A DNA stretch of 64,000 bases. Source: Pollenia angustigena. Taxonomy: Eukaryota > Arthropoda > Insecta > Diptera > Polleniidae. The position numbers and the translations under genes are program-made. Within the stretch, counting starts at the first letter, position 1. Every line of letters starts with the position of its first letter. The stretch covers positions 199,877,621 to 199,941,620 of the forward strand of contig OV884057.1 in the NCBI GenBank assembly GCA_930367215.1. The letters run 5' to 3'. This document shows, one piece after another, positions 11,827 through 23,075 of this stretch. Below the pieces are notes generated by a model. The model searched no databases, had not been told where the DNA came from, and was given only the letters and a program-made list of their open reading frames with translations.

Positions 11827-12709
11827 TATCGGGTGATTTTTTAAGAGCTATAGGAAAGTTAAAAAAAAACACATAAAATTCAGAAAAATGCATGAAATCT
11901 TTATTTGAATCGATAGTACGTACGGTCCATATAATTGAATGTTTGAAGATTATTTCATGCAAATGCTGACCATGACTGGCCTCAAATGGTCCATCCGCTT
12001 AGTCCAATTTTGGCATACTCTTTCCAACATTTCGGCCGGTATCTCATGACTAAATGCTTCAATGTTGTCTTCCAATGCGTCAATTGAAGCGGGCATGTGT
12101 GTATAGACATGCGCTTTAACATAGCCCCACAAAAAATAGTATAAAGGCGTTAAATTGCACGATCTAACTCGCCTCTCAATAAGTCCATGGTTAAGCGTGC
12201 TGTGTTGCATTTGGCACCGTCTTGTTGAAACCACATGTCATGCAAGTCAAGCTCTTGCATTTTGGGCAAAAAAAAGTTGGATATCATCTCACAGTAGCGC
12301 TCACCATTCACAGTTACGTTACGATTCGCATCATCTTTGAAGAAGTACGGTCCAATGATGCCATCAGCCCAAATTGTGACTTTTTGTGGATGCATTGATA
12401 GCTCTTGCAATGCTTCTGGCTGATCTTCACTCCAAAATCGACAATTCTGCTTATTAACATACCCATTGAGCGAAAAATGAGCTTTGTGGCTGAACACAAG
12501 AAGCGCGCGATGAATTTCTTAATACAGCACAGCACGCATTTTGATAATAAAATTCAATAATTTTTAAGCGCTGTTCGTTTGTAAGACGATTCATGGTTAA
12601 ATTTTATACCAAACTGAAGATGCTTGACAGTGAAACAAAACACGAAACGTGCGTCAGCTGTTTAAACCAGTGTTGCCAAAAAGATAATAGCTAAAAAATC
12701 ACCCAACTA
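11827..12709 (-). mobile_element. Mariner-like element, internally deleted
   Basis: Inverted ends GGGTGATTTTTTAAGAGCTA (11831) and TAGCTAAAAAATCACCC (ending 12704) are bounded by TA at 11827-11828 and 12708-12709. The element is about 880 bp, shorter than an autonomous mariner of about 1.3 kb. It encodes only the catalytic half of a transposase on the minus strand. The DNA-binding half is missing. Confidence 0.85.
11950..12535 (-). pseudogene. Decayed mariner transposase, catalytic domain
   Basis: Minus-strand frames give motifs typical of mariner-family transposases: AHFSLNGYVNKQNCR, VTVNGERYCEMISNF, WFQQDGAKCNTA and LTPLYYFLWGYVKA. The frame is broken at least once (near 12165-12235). Two of the three expected catalytic aspartates are replaced. 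The usual DEAHF is HKAHF, and the D before LTPL is N (SCNLTPL). Only the aspartate in QQDGA remains. The N-terminal helix-turn-helix region is absent. The protein cannot be active. It is related to the copies at 23.3 kb and 43.4 kb, but the divergence shows separate insertions. Confidence 0.9.
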
Positions 12710-12990
12710 AATGCCAAAAACTAGAAAACCCCCCAAAAAAGTGTTACAATTTCTTGTTCTGTTTTGTTTGAGAATGTGTTTTTTAGTTGTTTATTTTTTT
12801 AACTGTGTCATTATTATGCTGGCAATTAAAGTTTTTTTTTTTTTATTAAAAAGTTGTTGTATTTTGATATGGATATTATTGTTGTTGTAACAAACAATAT
12901 ACTACATATTGTTTGAAACCTATTGGAAGAGGGCACAAATGTTTTCGAATTAATAAGACGAGTAACACTCAATTCACATGACATCTCCTA

Positions 12991-14418
12991 CGACGCACAG
13001 TGGCGCCATTTGAGTTTTTTCGTTGCAAAAATCATATCTTTTGAACCGAATAAGGTAATTGAACAGTTTAAACAGCATATGATAGATAACTGTTCAGCCT
13101 ATGAAATGTGCATTTGAAAAGGGTGCTACGCTGTGTAGGGGCCTACTTATGGGTTATCAAAGTTAAAATTAGTAGAAAAATCAATTTTATGGTACCTAAA
13201 AAAAAATTATTTTTACATTTTTAGATTGTTTTTATTTTTTTTTTCTTTAGGGTTCTAAATTATTACCCAACAAATTAAAAAAAAAAATTTTTTTTTTTTA
13301 AATTTATTTTTTCAATTTTCTGTATTTTCGGTATATGGGTAATTCCATGTCAAAACGACCAAGAGTGGGACACGACCCCTTCCGATTTTAATGAAGTTTG
13401 GTGAGAATGTTCCTTTTATCTTATAAGGAACATATATGAACGAAAAAAAATTTTAAAATTTTTTTTTCAAAAGTTATGTCATACTCAAAATGTCATAATT
13501 TCGCCGAATTAGCCGAATGTGTTGAGCTTATTTCTTCAATAACTCGAATAACTCGAATACTCGATAACTCGAATGCCGCGCACCTGGCATTTCACCCTAA
13601 TTGGGGACGCTGAATTCAGTGGTGCTAACCGTTTTTTTAAATTAGCTCTTGTTTTCAAGATATACCGTTATTTCGAAAATGTAAGGCGCTGCACAGCATA
13701 TATTCGCGTAACTCAAAAATGGTTTAGTTTATTGAAATAACTAAAAAAACCGAAATTCGGCAATAAATAATAAAGTGGGGTTGGTCATACATTTGACCCA
13801 TCTAGGAGCATCCTACGCGCTGTAGGGGCCAAATTAAAGAATTTTATTAAACCGCAATATTAGTATGGCAACCATGTCTTTTTAACCTTTTTTACCTCTA
13901 GAAGCCAAACGGGCACGTACGGGCAGATAAAATTTTTGAATTATGTAAAGAAATAATCAAAGAACAGATTTTGCAAATATGGCAAATATAGAAAAATATA
14001 GATTTTTGTTATTTTCCGTCAAAGTTGAAAAATAGTGAAAAAACGGATAGTTTTTAAATAGTGATTTACCAGGAGAAACACAAAGCAAACAGTTCATTTT
14101 TTTTTTATCATTACACATTTAATAAATGCATCAATCAATACAAACAAAAAATAAGGCGATTCGTTACCTATTTTTCGTGATATTACACCTGAAATCGCAA
14201 CAAATTTACTAAAAATTGTGTGTTTTTTTGAAAACCGAAAGTCGGTCAACTTTGAACGGCTATATCTTCTAAACTAAAAATGTGATATTATTAAGAGTGG
14301 CAGATTTGAAATCGTTGAAAAGTTTCCTATAACATGAGTTTATTCAAAACTTCGTCGGTGCTCATGAAAATTTTGATTTTTGCAACCTCGTTTGCTCTAC
14401 GGGCGCTACTGTGCGACG
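12991..14418. mobile_element. Transib-like non-autonomous element with RSS-like ends
   Basis: The left end CACAGTGGCGCC (12996) and the right end, inverted as CACAGTAGCGCC (ending 14413), are flanked by CGACG at 12991-12995 and 14414-14418. A 5-bp CGNCG-type duplication and CACWRTG-type ends are hallmarks of Transib as I know them. Both ends then carry GCAAAAATC, after a 22-bp spacer at left and 23-bp at right, resembling the heptamer-spacer-nonamer plan of RAG signal sequences. The 1,418-bp body has no transposase. It includes a short run of ACTCGAATA repeats near 13545-13575. An alternative would be another CACAG-ended group such as Chapaev, but its duplication is 4 bp. Confidence 0.7.
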
Positions 14419-14575
14419 TCTCGTTTTGTTTGTAAGCAAACGGTGTAGAAAAAAATAGGGGTAAACAAAAAGACTTGCTTTATGTTTTCCATGTCGTTTT
14501 TTTATATTTTTCGTTTACCTTCTCTGGTTACGTTTTATTCTTGTTCTTTGAAGTGTCAGGTTGAAAATTCAATAA

Positions 14576-15063
14576 GACCTCGATTATCGATAACAGACGG
14601 GACCGGCAGCATTCTTGATTATAAATTTTTTTTGTGGATTTCTTATTTCATGTAAATATACAATGTATTAATAAGTATTTATTTAAATGTGAGGAAAAAA
14701 GTAATTTTGACAGAACATGTTTCCAGTACGTTGGGAAATTCTCTTTCCCGGTAGGCTAGCTGGTGGTGTGCTAGTCTATCAGCGCCGGGGTTGCGGGTCT
14801 GATTCCCGCCAGAGACTCTGGCTTATTTCCTGCAGACAAGCGTAGAGCTTCGCGGGATAAGCTTAGGGAATTAAAAAAATTAAAAAAAAAATTAATTTTT
14901 TTTTGATTGTTCAAAACTTAACGAAAAAAAGTATAATTTGCTTATAATTTCGGATAACAGAGGCAATGCCGGATAATTTAAGGTAATTTAAATCAATGCC
15001 AAATATTTTTATTTTTCGGTTAATTGATGCTGCCGGTTAATCGAAATACGGATAATCAAGGTC
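14576..15063. mobile_element. MITE with GACCTYGATTATC ends, host of a SINE
   Basis: GACCTCGATTATC (14576) and ACCGGCAGCAT nearby are mirrored by ATGCTGCCGGTT..GATAATCAAGGTC ending at 15063. The arms are about 45 bp and diverged. The centre contains a tRNA-derived SINE at 14743-14885, inserted later. No clear duplication is visible. Confidence 0.55.
14743..14885 (+). mobile_element. tRNA-derived SINE, second family, copy 1
   Basis: TAGCTGGTGGTGTGCTAG fits a Pol III A box, and GGTCTGATTCCCGCC at 14796-14810 fits a B box. Then come GACTCTGG and an A-rich tail at 14870-14893. The order and spacing match a tRNA-derived SINE. A second copy on the opposite strand lies at 27150-27270. Confidence 0.65.
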
Positions 15064-15367
15064 ACACTTTAAATAAAAAAAGACATGCAACCAAAAATCA
15101 TCGTATGACACAAAGGGATTTTGCAAGTACCATCAAAAGGGAATCAAGCAAAAACGACGTCGTAAAAGCCCTCATGTGAATTGAGTGTACGATTTATACA
15201 TTTTTTTTAATTCCGATGTGGTTCAATGGGGATTTATGAACATGAACGTTTTATGATATTTAAAGCTTAATCTCGTTTTAGGTTTAGAAGGGAAGAGAGA
15301 ATGATATTTCTTCTCCACTCTCATAAAAACTCAAAATTTACGACTTAATCCTGATGGCTTAACTAAA

Positions 15368-16203
15368 TCTATATATTAAAAAATTAGTTTAGCCTGTAGC
15401 CATGTTTATCTTATGGCGATTTCTTTTCTGAAAACAATATGCTACAGTATATACATGTAACATTTTCTAATGTTACTTATAATCACTGGAAGTGTTACAT
15501 GTTGTGCAATTTTAATAGAACACAATTAGCTGCTTTTATTTACAACTATTACACTTTCATAATTAATGTACTTCATGAGCGATTTTTAATGCTATTTGAG
15601 CGGTTTCTGAACGCAATTATGGCTTGAAAACAAATATTGACATCACTAATGGCTTAGAAAAATTTAAACGATTATAATATAAATAGACTTTTTTTGATTT
15701 TAATGTGTAAATATATTTATATTTTCTTTTAAAATAATTTTTTTTACAAAATTATGAGCTGTATGAGTTATGACAAGCAAAATAAAACATTGGTTGTACA
15801 AACAAAGTAGTAAGTACCAAAGTTTTAAGACAGGGCAGTATGAACACCTTAAGTAAAAGTAAGGGTAAAACATGCAACATGTTTTGCATGTTTTTTATCA
15901 ACATATTCACAAAAGAACTTGAAAATTTTTCCCACAGTTGTATTTTATGTACAAACGAACACAAAAATGTAGAACATGTAACATTAATGCAACATTTTTC
16001 TCAGAAAAGAAATCGCCATTAAGTTTAATCCCGATATGATACGATTTAGCTGAAATTCACAAAATACATTTATTAAACAAAAATAAGTTCACTGATAAAA
16101 TATTGACCCGTACGATAGCACTGGGTTCAAGTTATTTACAAAATTCTCCAGTATTTAACTGTTATTTGAAAAGTCCCGAGCAGCGCCGGGACCAAACAGC
16201 TAG
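15368..16203 (+). mobile_element. Short non-autonomous Helitron holding a nested MITE
   Basis: The 5' end TCTATATATTAAAA follows an A at 15367. The 3' end has a perfect GTCCCG...CGGGAC hairpin (16173-16192), then CTAG at 16200-16203, then T. TC start, terminal hairpin, CTRR end and A|T insertion site are the defining Helitron features. Without the MITE at 15414-16018 the element is only about 230 bp. No Rep/helicase is present. Confidence 0.8.
15411..16021. mobile_element. MITE with TGGCGATTTC ends nested in Helitron
   Basis: TGGCGATTTCTTTTCTGA at 15414 is mirrored by an inverted copy ending at 16018. TTA lies at 15411-15413 and 16019-16021. The 605-bp body carries ACATGTAACATT in inverted positions near each end. 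The TTA duplication suggests PIF/Harbinger. Open frames inside are short and follow the repeat. Confidence 0.7.
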
Positions 16204-16434
16204 TGTAGTTACAACAATATTTTATAAATTTAAAACAAGATTTTTAAATGTTTAACTTTTCGGTATGTTGTCAGGACTGGAAATTCAATTAGATTTTGTG
16301 CTTAGTTTGCTTTGGCATTTTATCATAAATAACCAGGGTGGCGCAGAATGAGTTATAATGTTGAATTGTTTGTTACTTTTGTATCAATTTAATTATAATT
16401 AATTCCTGCTCTTTTTATCAAATTTTTCAAAACT
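16204..16434. other. A/T-rich spacer
   Basis: Nothing recognised. Confidence 0.4.
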
Positions 16435-16720
16435 TTTTGCAACATTTTGGGTGTAATGGCCATGGTTTCATTTCGAATGTTGGTTTTTGTTTCAAATATT
16501 CCAAATTTGAAAACGTGAAGACCAGTTCACATCGTTTGTCCGCGAAATATTGCCTTCACCGAACTAAAGCCATTGAGGGACCTGCAGTACGGGCTCTAGC
16601 TCCATCTAAGTACCACAAGGATGGATGGTTTTTCACAGCTAGCCTAATAAAACTTTCCAACATCGTCCGATATGCACTACCGTTCAAGAGATTGAATACT
16701 CAATACAATTTCTGACAATA
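16435..16720 (-). pseudogene. Mariner-like transposase fragment
   Basis: On the minus strand, AYRTMLESFIR, then NHPSLWYLDGARARTAG, then SMALVR resemble the central catalytic block of mariner transposases (YR.MLEDFL..., WFQQDGATAHTA, MALLR). The aspartate of the central motif is present. There is a stop after ALVR, and the third catalytic block is not recognisable. No terminal repeats were found. A chance frame is possible but less likely given three motifs in the right order. Confidence 0.45.
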
Positions 16721-17546
16721 AGCCGCACCAAAATGTACAATTATGCTACCGTAATTATCGCTGATGAACTGTTCTTGAACTCGTGGCAGAATAAATCCTG
16801 CAGTTTTTCAGACTTTTAAGACAAAATGTAGACCGAGTTTTAATTAATCATGAAACATCGTGTTAAAAAGGTCTTACTCAGAGTATTTACTAGTAGGAGA
16901 TAATTAAGTATTTCTTGTTTGGTGAAATTTGGGTTTCAAACGAAGCATCCACCCGACCGTTCCTAAACTAATTCAATATCCACTTATTACAAATCATATT
17001 TTGGCCTATTAAGATAACATATTCGACGATGGGTAAAGAAGTCTTAACAAGTTAAGGTGCTTTATTCGGCTGTGCCGAATATGTGATACCCCTCACAGAT
17101 AGTTCATCGCAAATGAGCCATAAGCATACAAGTTAAAGATTAAATACTTTTTCTTGTTAGCTTTTAGTTTTGGCCCTTTTGGTAAAATCTATTCGCTGTC
17201 TCTGGTCTTGTTTTCAAGGTTTCTATTTAACTTAAACGAGATTTTTCAGTCGCTGATTTTCTGCAGACTAATCAATTTAGCAAGACTTTGATAAATTAGA
17301 AAATATGTATGTGCTGTTTCCAAATGACAGGCGATTGATTTTGCAGTAAAATTTATATGCAAAGTACCCAACAAACTGAGTGCCTTACGAATAAATTATA
17401 CGAGAAAATCTGTCAACTATCACCTGGAAACAGCACATTAGTCAGGCTTCGCGCGCTTTAACTGTTGCTTTTAAATTTCTTTATAAATACCCTTTAAAGC
17501 TCCCGAAATGGCCACACGCAGACATTTGTTCTAGCTTTTGCTTCGA
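16721..17546. other. A/T-rich spacer with a Helentron-like 3' end
   Basis: At 17048-17095, CAAGTTAAGGTGCTTTATTC..GGCTGTGCCGAATATGTGATACCC is the minus-strand terminal piece of the mini-me-like family (compare 52553). The rest shows nothing recognisable. Confidence 0.5.
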
Positions 17547-17549
17547 TTA

Positions 17550-18065
17550 CACTGCTCTGCAAAAAATAATTTTTTGTCTTTCCGTTAATTAAAACTATGT
17601 GAACTATATGGATTTTGATGCGCTGAACCCAAATCCGTTCTCGGTTTTTTTTCCATCAGATCGAGATTTTGTTTAATGGGCGTGGCAAATTTTTTGGCCT
17701 TAATTAGTCAGGTACGGAGACATATTTCATCCTAACTCGAGAACCAGTCATTCGATTTTCAAAAGTAAAATACCAGAAGATGTGTAACAAAATTGTATTT
17801 ATTTTAGTCGAACAGAATTTTTCTGTATCTCTTATCGTTTTGGAATTATTCAGAAATTAATGGAGAACAAATTTTTTTTTTGTGCAAAATTCGTAATATT
17901 TTTCAATTTAAAAATGGAATTAAAAAAAATATAAAGCAAGTATTCCACATTTTGCACTTTTTTCTGAGAGCTACTTATCTTAAAAATAAAAAAAGCCATA
18001 AACCATAAAAATCGGTTAAAAAATTTAGATTTTATTGTCAATTTACCGCAGGTACCCAATATTGA
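17550..18065 (+). repeat. Left long terminal inverted repeat
   Basis: It matches the reverse complement of 19779-20263. Shared landmarks are ACTATGTGAACTATATGG, AACCCAAATCCGTTCTCGG, GGCGTGGCAAATTTTT, AACTCGAGAACCAGTCATTC and ACCGCAGGTACCCAATATTG. It shows no coding. Confidence 0.85.
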
Positions 18066-18454
18066 CCAAATATGTGTAATGCAGCAAACAACGTCAGAGT
18101 GGGCGCACTAAAGCGCCTTGTAGCAGCAATGAATGGCAACTCTTTACTTCTATCTATTTTCGTACAACAAAATCAAATACAAGCAAAAAAGGTTGCCAGA
18201 TTTGTAATTTTGTAGCAACGCCTCGCTTAAAGCACACACCCTGTCGTCACCCGTAGATGACTTCAAATTAAAATAAAAAATTAAAATATTTACCTATATA
18301 TATATATATTAGCCTATCTATATATTTTTTTATTTAAAATAACACAAAATTTTTGTTACTAATTATTAATTTTTATTTAGGAAACATTGTTAAAATAAAA
18401 AAGTAGCTCAAGCTGTTCCGGTGTATGCGGAGATTCAACTTTAGTTATCTTTAA

Positions 18455-19195
18455 TTAATATTTATTTTTTTTATTAATATTATCAGTTTGAGATTCTTGC
18501 CAAATCGGCCAACAAAAATCTGCAAGCATTCCTTCCGATGGGTTTCCATTATAACGCTTCTCTATATGTAACATATCTTGATGGAACCTTTCACCATGTT
18601 CGTCTGATACTGCACCAAGACTAGCTTGTTTTTTGAGAGCCCTAATTTACGAACTAAGTTATTCATATCAATTTGATTCGGAAAATAAGGTTTACTCGTT
18701 GGGCTTCCAAATGAATGCGAAGAAACACCCATGGTGGCGTAAGTGGATTCAGTTGTTGCAGAAAGCCTATCTTCTTCATCGTCTGTAGGAGGCAATGGAG
18801 GTAAAAATTTACTTGTAAACTGGTAAACTTGTCGTTTGACGCATGAAATATTTGGATATATAACTTTATTTTTGGTTTTTTTCGTAAACCCACGTGTTTT
18901 AGTCAGGCAAAAGTAGCAATAATTTTGATGATTTTGTGGTTCACTCCAAATCGCTGGCTTCATAAACGGCAAACACTCTTGACTTCCTTTTAACCAACCT
19001 CTTAAAGACCTTGCACAGCTACTACAACATATTTTCAGCAGCCAATTTTTTATCTCTATCATCGATAGGAAACCCAAAATAACGGCGATAAGCATATTTA
19101 ATCTGGAAAGATATTGTCTCCCGTTGAGAACTTAAAGTTAGATTGCCACATACGTAACAAAATAAATTTGGAGATTTGTTACAAATCCTTGACAT
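18455..19195 (-). pseudogene. Internally deleted gene of an arthropod orphan family (probable transposase)
   Basis: Reading starts at an ATG at 19195. The N-terminal part has paired cysteines in two clusters (FCYVCG; later CSSCARSLRGWLKG, then YCYFCLTKTRGF), consistent with zinc binding. It then has ATTESTYATMG and ends near LVRKLGLSK. At that point it jumps to GAVSDEHGERFHQDM, EKRYNGNPSEGMLADFCW and a stop near 18455. From memory, these two ends belong to a family of long uncharacterised arthropod proteins whose middle, roughly 300-400 residues, is missing here. Frameshifts lie near 19040 and at the A-run near 18632. Its place between inverted repeats suggests it was the element's own transposase. 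The SDEHGERFHQD block could supply a catalytic acidic residue, which is inference. Confidence 0.75.
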
Positions 19196-19660
19196 TTTAT
19201 AATATTAAAGCGTTTGTGGATTCTTTAATTGCTTTATTTCTTTACACAATAACAAAGTATACTATGAGATCTATTTACTGTTGCCCATTTTAACGGCACG
19301 ATATTCAAATCTAAAGTGACACACTTATTGTCCATCAGCTTCTATATATACAATAAATACTAGAATCAACCCTAATGTTCTTAATTTGAAATCCCAGGTA
19401 ATTGAATATCATATGTAAGACTGGTGTAAGGAAACTTACGTCACCCACTGTATTTAATAAATATTTCATTTAGTTATTACTTTTTGCTTTAACTTGTACT
19501 TATAACTTGTACCGTTAGAAAGTAGTTCTGTAGTATAACATTAAGTCTACATATTAAGATTAATATAAATGAAGAAAATAAAGGGCAGAACGGTCAGACT
19601 GCATAAAGTTGGAAAACAAACAACATGTCTTTTTTAATTTCGCGACTACCATCCGCTACA

Positions 19661-19862
19661 CTGGTTGCATTACAATATTGGTTACCTGCGGTAAATTGAC
19701 AATAAATGAAATTTTTTTAACCGATTTTTATGGTTTATGGCTGCTGACCTAGCGAAATGCTATCATCATATGTGAGGCTGGTTGCATTACAATATTGGGT
19801 ACCTGCGGTAAAATGACAATAAAATCTAAATTTTTTAACCGATTTTTATTATTTATGGCTTT
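19661..19862. repeat. Tandem duplication of TIR inner edge, 117-bp offset
   Basis: CTGGTTGCATTACAATATTG occurs at 19661 and 19778. Each is followed by the GTTACCTGCGGTAAA / GGTACCTGCGGTAAA segment and AACCGATTTTTAT. The inner border of the right arm is therefore partly duplicated. The copies differ at several bases. Confidence 0.8.
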
Positions 19863-20263
19863 TTTTTTTTTAAGATAAGTAGCTCTCAGAAATACTTGCT
19901 TTATATTTTTTTTAATTCCATTTTTAAATTGAAAAATATTACGAATTTTGCACAAAAAAAAAATTTGTTCTCCATTAATTTCTGAATAATTCCAAAACGA
20001 TAAGAGATACAGAAAAATTCTGTTCGACTAAAATAAATACAATTTTGTTTCACATCTTCTGGTGTTTTACGAATGACTGGTTCTCGAGTTAGGATGAAAT
20101 ATGTCTCCGTACCTGACTAATTAAGGGCAAAAAATTTGCCACGCCCATTAAACAAAATCTCGATCTGATGGAAAAAAACCGAGAACGGATTTGGGTTCAT
20201 CGCATCAAAATCCATATAGTTCACATAGATTTATTTAACGGAGGATTTTGCTGCTGAGCAGTG
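19779..20263 (-). repeat. Right long terminal inverted repeat
   Basis: Inverse of 17550-18065. Small indels occur in A/T runs, and the outermost 25 bp are less conserved (CACTGCTCAGC against CACTGCTCTGC). Confidence 0.85.
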
Positions 20264-20266
20264 TTA

Positions 20267-21007
20267 TTTATGCTCTAAAATTCGCAGATATTTGCCATTA
20301 AATTTCTTAAATATCCACAATATTATTCACAGCGAGTTATATAAGAAAAAGAAATGTCAAATATTAACCTTGAACCATGTTAGTGCATGGCGTTTCAATG
20401 CCTGGAACTCGACAAAAATCCAAAATTTACAGATCTCAAGATCTTCATCCCGGTTTCTTGTGATAGCGGCTGACCAGATATCCTATCTGGTTCCACGGGC
20501 GTCAGTAGCTCGGCAGCGGACAGACTGTTGAATGAGGCCTCCGTTAGCATACTTCTTGCGGGAAATGCTTCCTGTCTTTTGGGAAAATTGTCTTTGCGAA
20601 AGTTTCGCCTGTCCGCTGACAGGGTACATTCGGGAATCATGGATGCTTGCGGTCTACTTCCCTGAGTCGCGGGAAGGGATAATCTGAAATTAGCCTGAGG
20701 GATGATTACCCTAGGTGATGTTGCTGCTCAACAGATGCTGCTAATATTTTTTCCAAAAGCAGCGGAGATTAGATAGCTTAGCTTCTAAACCAGGGGCGAG
20801 TGTAAAATCTTGCCGGATTAAGCGCTCAAATTGTTCCCTGGTTGTGGTGGTTGTCCTCACACTCTGGCGGGGCGGTTGGTAAGCGTTTTGTTTGTCATTG
20901 ATGTGGGTAAGATCCACTATGAGATATGGCAGGTGCTCATATGAATTTTTTCAAAAACTAGCGAGTACAAGCATCTCCCCAGTAATCTCTTTCTTATTTC
21001 TTCCCTC
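20267..21007. other. G/C-richer segment of unknown origin
   Basis: About 20410-20900 is clearly richer in G and C than its surroundings and has an 81-codon minus-strand frame (20395-20640) without a domain I recognise. It could be a 5' or 3' untranslated part of a LINE or other element. No terminal repeat was found. Confidence 0.4.
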
Positions 21008-21690
21008 TCCTGTGCCATGTTCTGTAACTCTCGCGTCGAGAAACTTTTCGATTGAAATGTGTGAAATGAAGAAGCAGCTGTTTGTTCACCAAACTGTGTC
21101 TGTAAATTTTTTTGGCGAGTACTAGCTGTCGCGTATAAAAATTACTCTCGAATTCACAGAACAAATGTGTCTGGAACATTTTTGTGAGGAAACTTCCCGC
21201 TTTGAACTGTCAAATAAACTCGCGAATAAAAGTGGGGCGAGAAAAAAATTTTAACATTAAAAAACAATTAAAAATACAAAGAATAATTAATAATAAAATT
21301 TTGTTCTTGGCACATTTTTTCATTGTTTAATTGTTTTGCTTTTAACATCTTTATAAAATATACGAATGTTTTCAAAGCTCGTTAGCAAACAACAAACATT
21401 AAAGTAGCAGTTAACATTATTTGGTATAGCCGACGGTTATATTTTCACCGCCGTCGTTGAAAAATTTAAAAATTTTAGTAAATTTTGATCGCCGTCAACG
21501 ATATGTGCTACTGGCGTGCTCAACGTCTGCAATGTCACATCGGCTTCGAGTGAAATGTTATGACATTTAAAACGTAACGACATAATCCCTTTTGACACTT
21601 GTGACATGAGTTACAGACACACTTGTTTCTCACTTTTCGAGAAACGATGGAATATTTTGTTTCACATCTTTTCGATGCGAACAGTTCAAC
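21008..21690 (+). repeat. Dispersed ~700-bp inverted-repeat element, copy 1
   Basis: Begins GTGCCATGTTCTGTAACTC and matches 34996-35708 in the same order (TCGAGAAACTTTTCGATTG, GGCGAGTACTAGCTGTCGCG, GACGGTTATATTTTC, ACATCGGCTTCGAG, TTTTCGAGAAACGATGGAA). The right end is degraded after about 21683. No transposase. Confidence 0.75.
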
Positions 21691-22838
21691 TTAAAAGTTG
21701 AAGCATTTAAACCGCGACTTAATTGCTTCATTAAAAGCGGGAGTGTTTCTTCTTTCTTCATAATTAAAATTTTATTTTGAGATTACTTAAGAAATTACTC
21801 TCCCCACTACCTAATAATATATATAACTTTTCAATGTTTAAGTATACAATATGTTTGTCGATTTTTCCATGGATATTTGGCTAAAGTTTAATGCAGCTTG
21901 ACTTTAAAATTATTTTTTGATGCTTTTTATTTGTTTCGACAATATTTGTTTGACTGATATTGGTTCAGTTTTATTTAGTTGTTTGGTTGCTTGGTTGGGT
22001 GCTGATCTGCTTGTATGGTTCGATGGTTGGCTTGTTACGTTTGTTAGACGCTGCTGCCGGTTGGTATTGATACCATTTTGAGTAACCACAAAGTTCAATG
22101 ATACATGTTTATTTGTTTCGTTGTTTGTTTCTGTTCATTTCCAATGATTTGGATTTTTTTTTTTGGGTTACAATATTTTGTATTTGATTACATAGAAAAT
22201 AATAAAAAAGCGAAATATTGTGAAGATGAAGGTTAAAATTAGACGTAAAGTCATGACTAAAAAAAATTCAATTTTGCTTTTATAGTTTTTTCATGTTCGT
22301 TTGTGTTGTAAAGTTGTTTGATTATGTAAGTTATTGCAACTACATTTAGATCACTGGTTGTTGTTGTTGCTGTTCTTTCAATAAGTAACTCTTATATTTT
22401 CTTGTTGTTGGTAGTTTGCTGTAAGAAGAAAGTTATTGACGTAACAAATATTCGGCCTGCTGTAGTTATCACCCCCCATTGGCAATTTGTTGCGACTACA
22501 AAAAAGTCAAGAGGCTTTTGTAAAAAAGATGAATGTGTTTTGGTTGGAATTTTAAGTGGTTTGCAAATATTTTGCTAATTATATAGTAGTGGTTACTTTA
22601 ATTGACAATAGTAGTTTATATTTACAAGTTATTTGAACAATTTTGTTAAATATTTCTAAACTTTTTTTTAATATTTTAGTTAACGCTACTTACAATTGTA
22701 TAGAACGTCACTTCCAGTGGAGCTTCTATCAACATCAAACAAAAAAAATAATTCATGACATTATTTCGAATATAAGAAACCTTTTTTATATTGTGTAGGG
22801 TGAATTTACTTAAAGTTCTTATTCAGAATTAACAAAAT
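21691..22838. other. A/T-rich spacer
   Basis: No gene or element end recognised. Short frames (for example 21910-22098, minus) are low complexity. Confidence 0.5.
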
Positions 22839-23075
22839 TTATGTAAAGAGCTCTATCATATCCGACCACGATAGAGAACTACGAAGTAGTTTCGATTCGA
22901 CCGGTCTGCGGCATGAGGCACGCGAGCTAGCTCTATTTCTATAATCCAGAGGGCTTCCATGGAAACAGACTTCAGTTATGTCTGAATTGTCCTTCCTTAG
23001 CATATGTCCAATCCATCTCAACTTTCTACGGCTGATTTTCACCTCGGTTCCTTCCATCCCGCAGATATTTAGCAA
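22839..23075 (-). pseudogene. Non-LTR retrotransposon (LINE), C-terminal fragment
   Basis: The minus-strand frame holds RRKLRWIGHMLRKDNSDIT, then NRASSRASCRRPVESKL and SLSWSDM. These match the conserved tail of many insect endonuclease-reverse transcriptase LINEs (RWLGHVLR...ITR.AL.WNP...RGRP..TWRR..E.EL...W). The reverse-transcriptase core is absent, so this is a 5'-truncated relic. A relative with a clearer tail lies at 63712-64000. Confidence 0.8.

Larger units (their letters stand above)
17547..20266. mobile_element. CACTG-ended DNA transposon with ~500-bp terminal inverted repeats
   Basis: The left end CACTGCTCTGC (17550) and the right end GCTGAGCAGTG (ending 20263) are inverted. The inverted similarity continues for about 500 bp (17550 to about 18065 against about 19779 to 20263), with only scattered differences. 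TTA flanks both sides (17547-17549, 20264-20266). The interior carries one minus-strand pseudogene (18455-19195). CACTG ends and a 3-bp duplication recall the CMC (CACTA/Mirage/Chapaev) group, which is inference. The very long arms and gene content suggest a full-length parent elsewhere in the genome. Confidence 0.8.

Noticed and set aside
20395..20640. 81-codon frame in the G/C-richer patch
   Set aside because: Composition is suggestive, but I could match no family. The patch is described instead as unknown.
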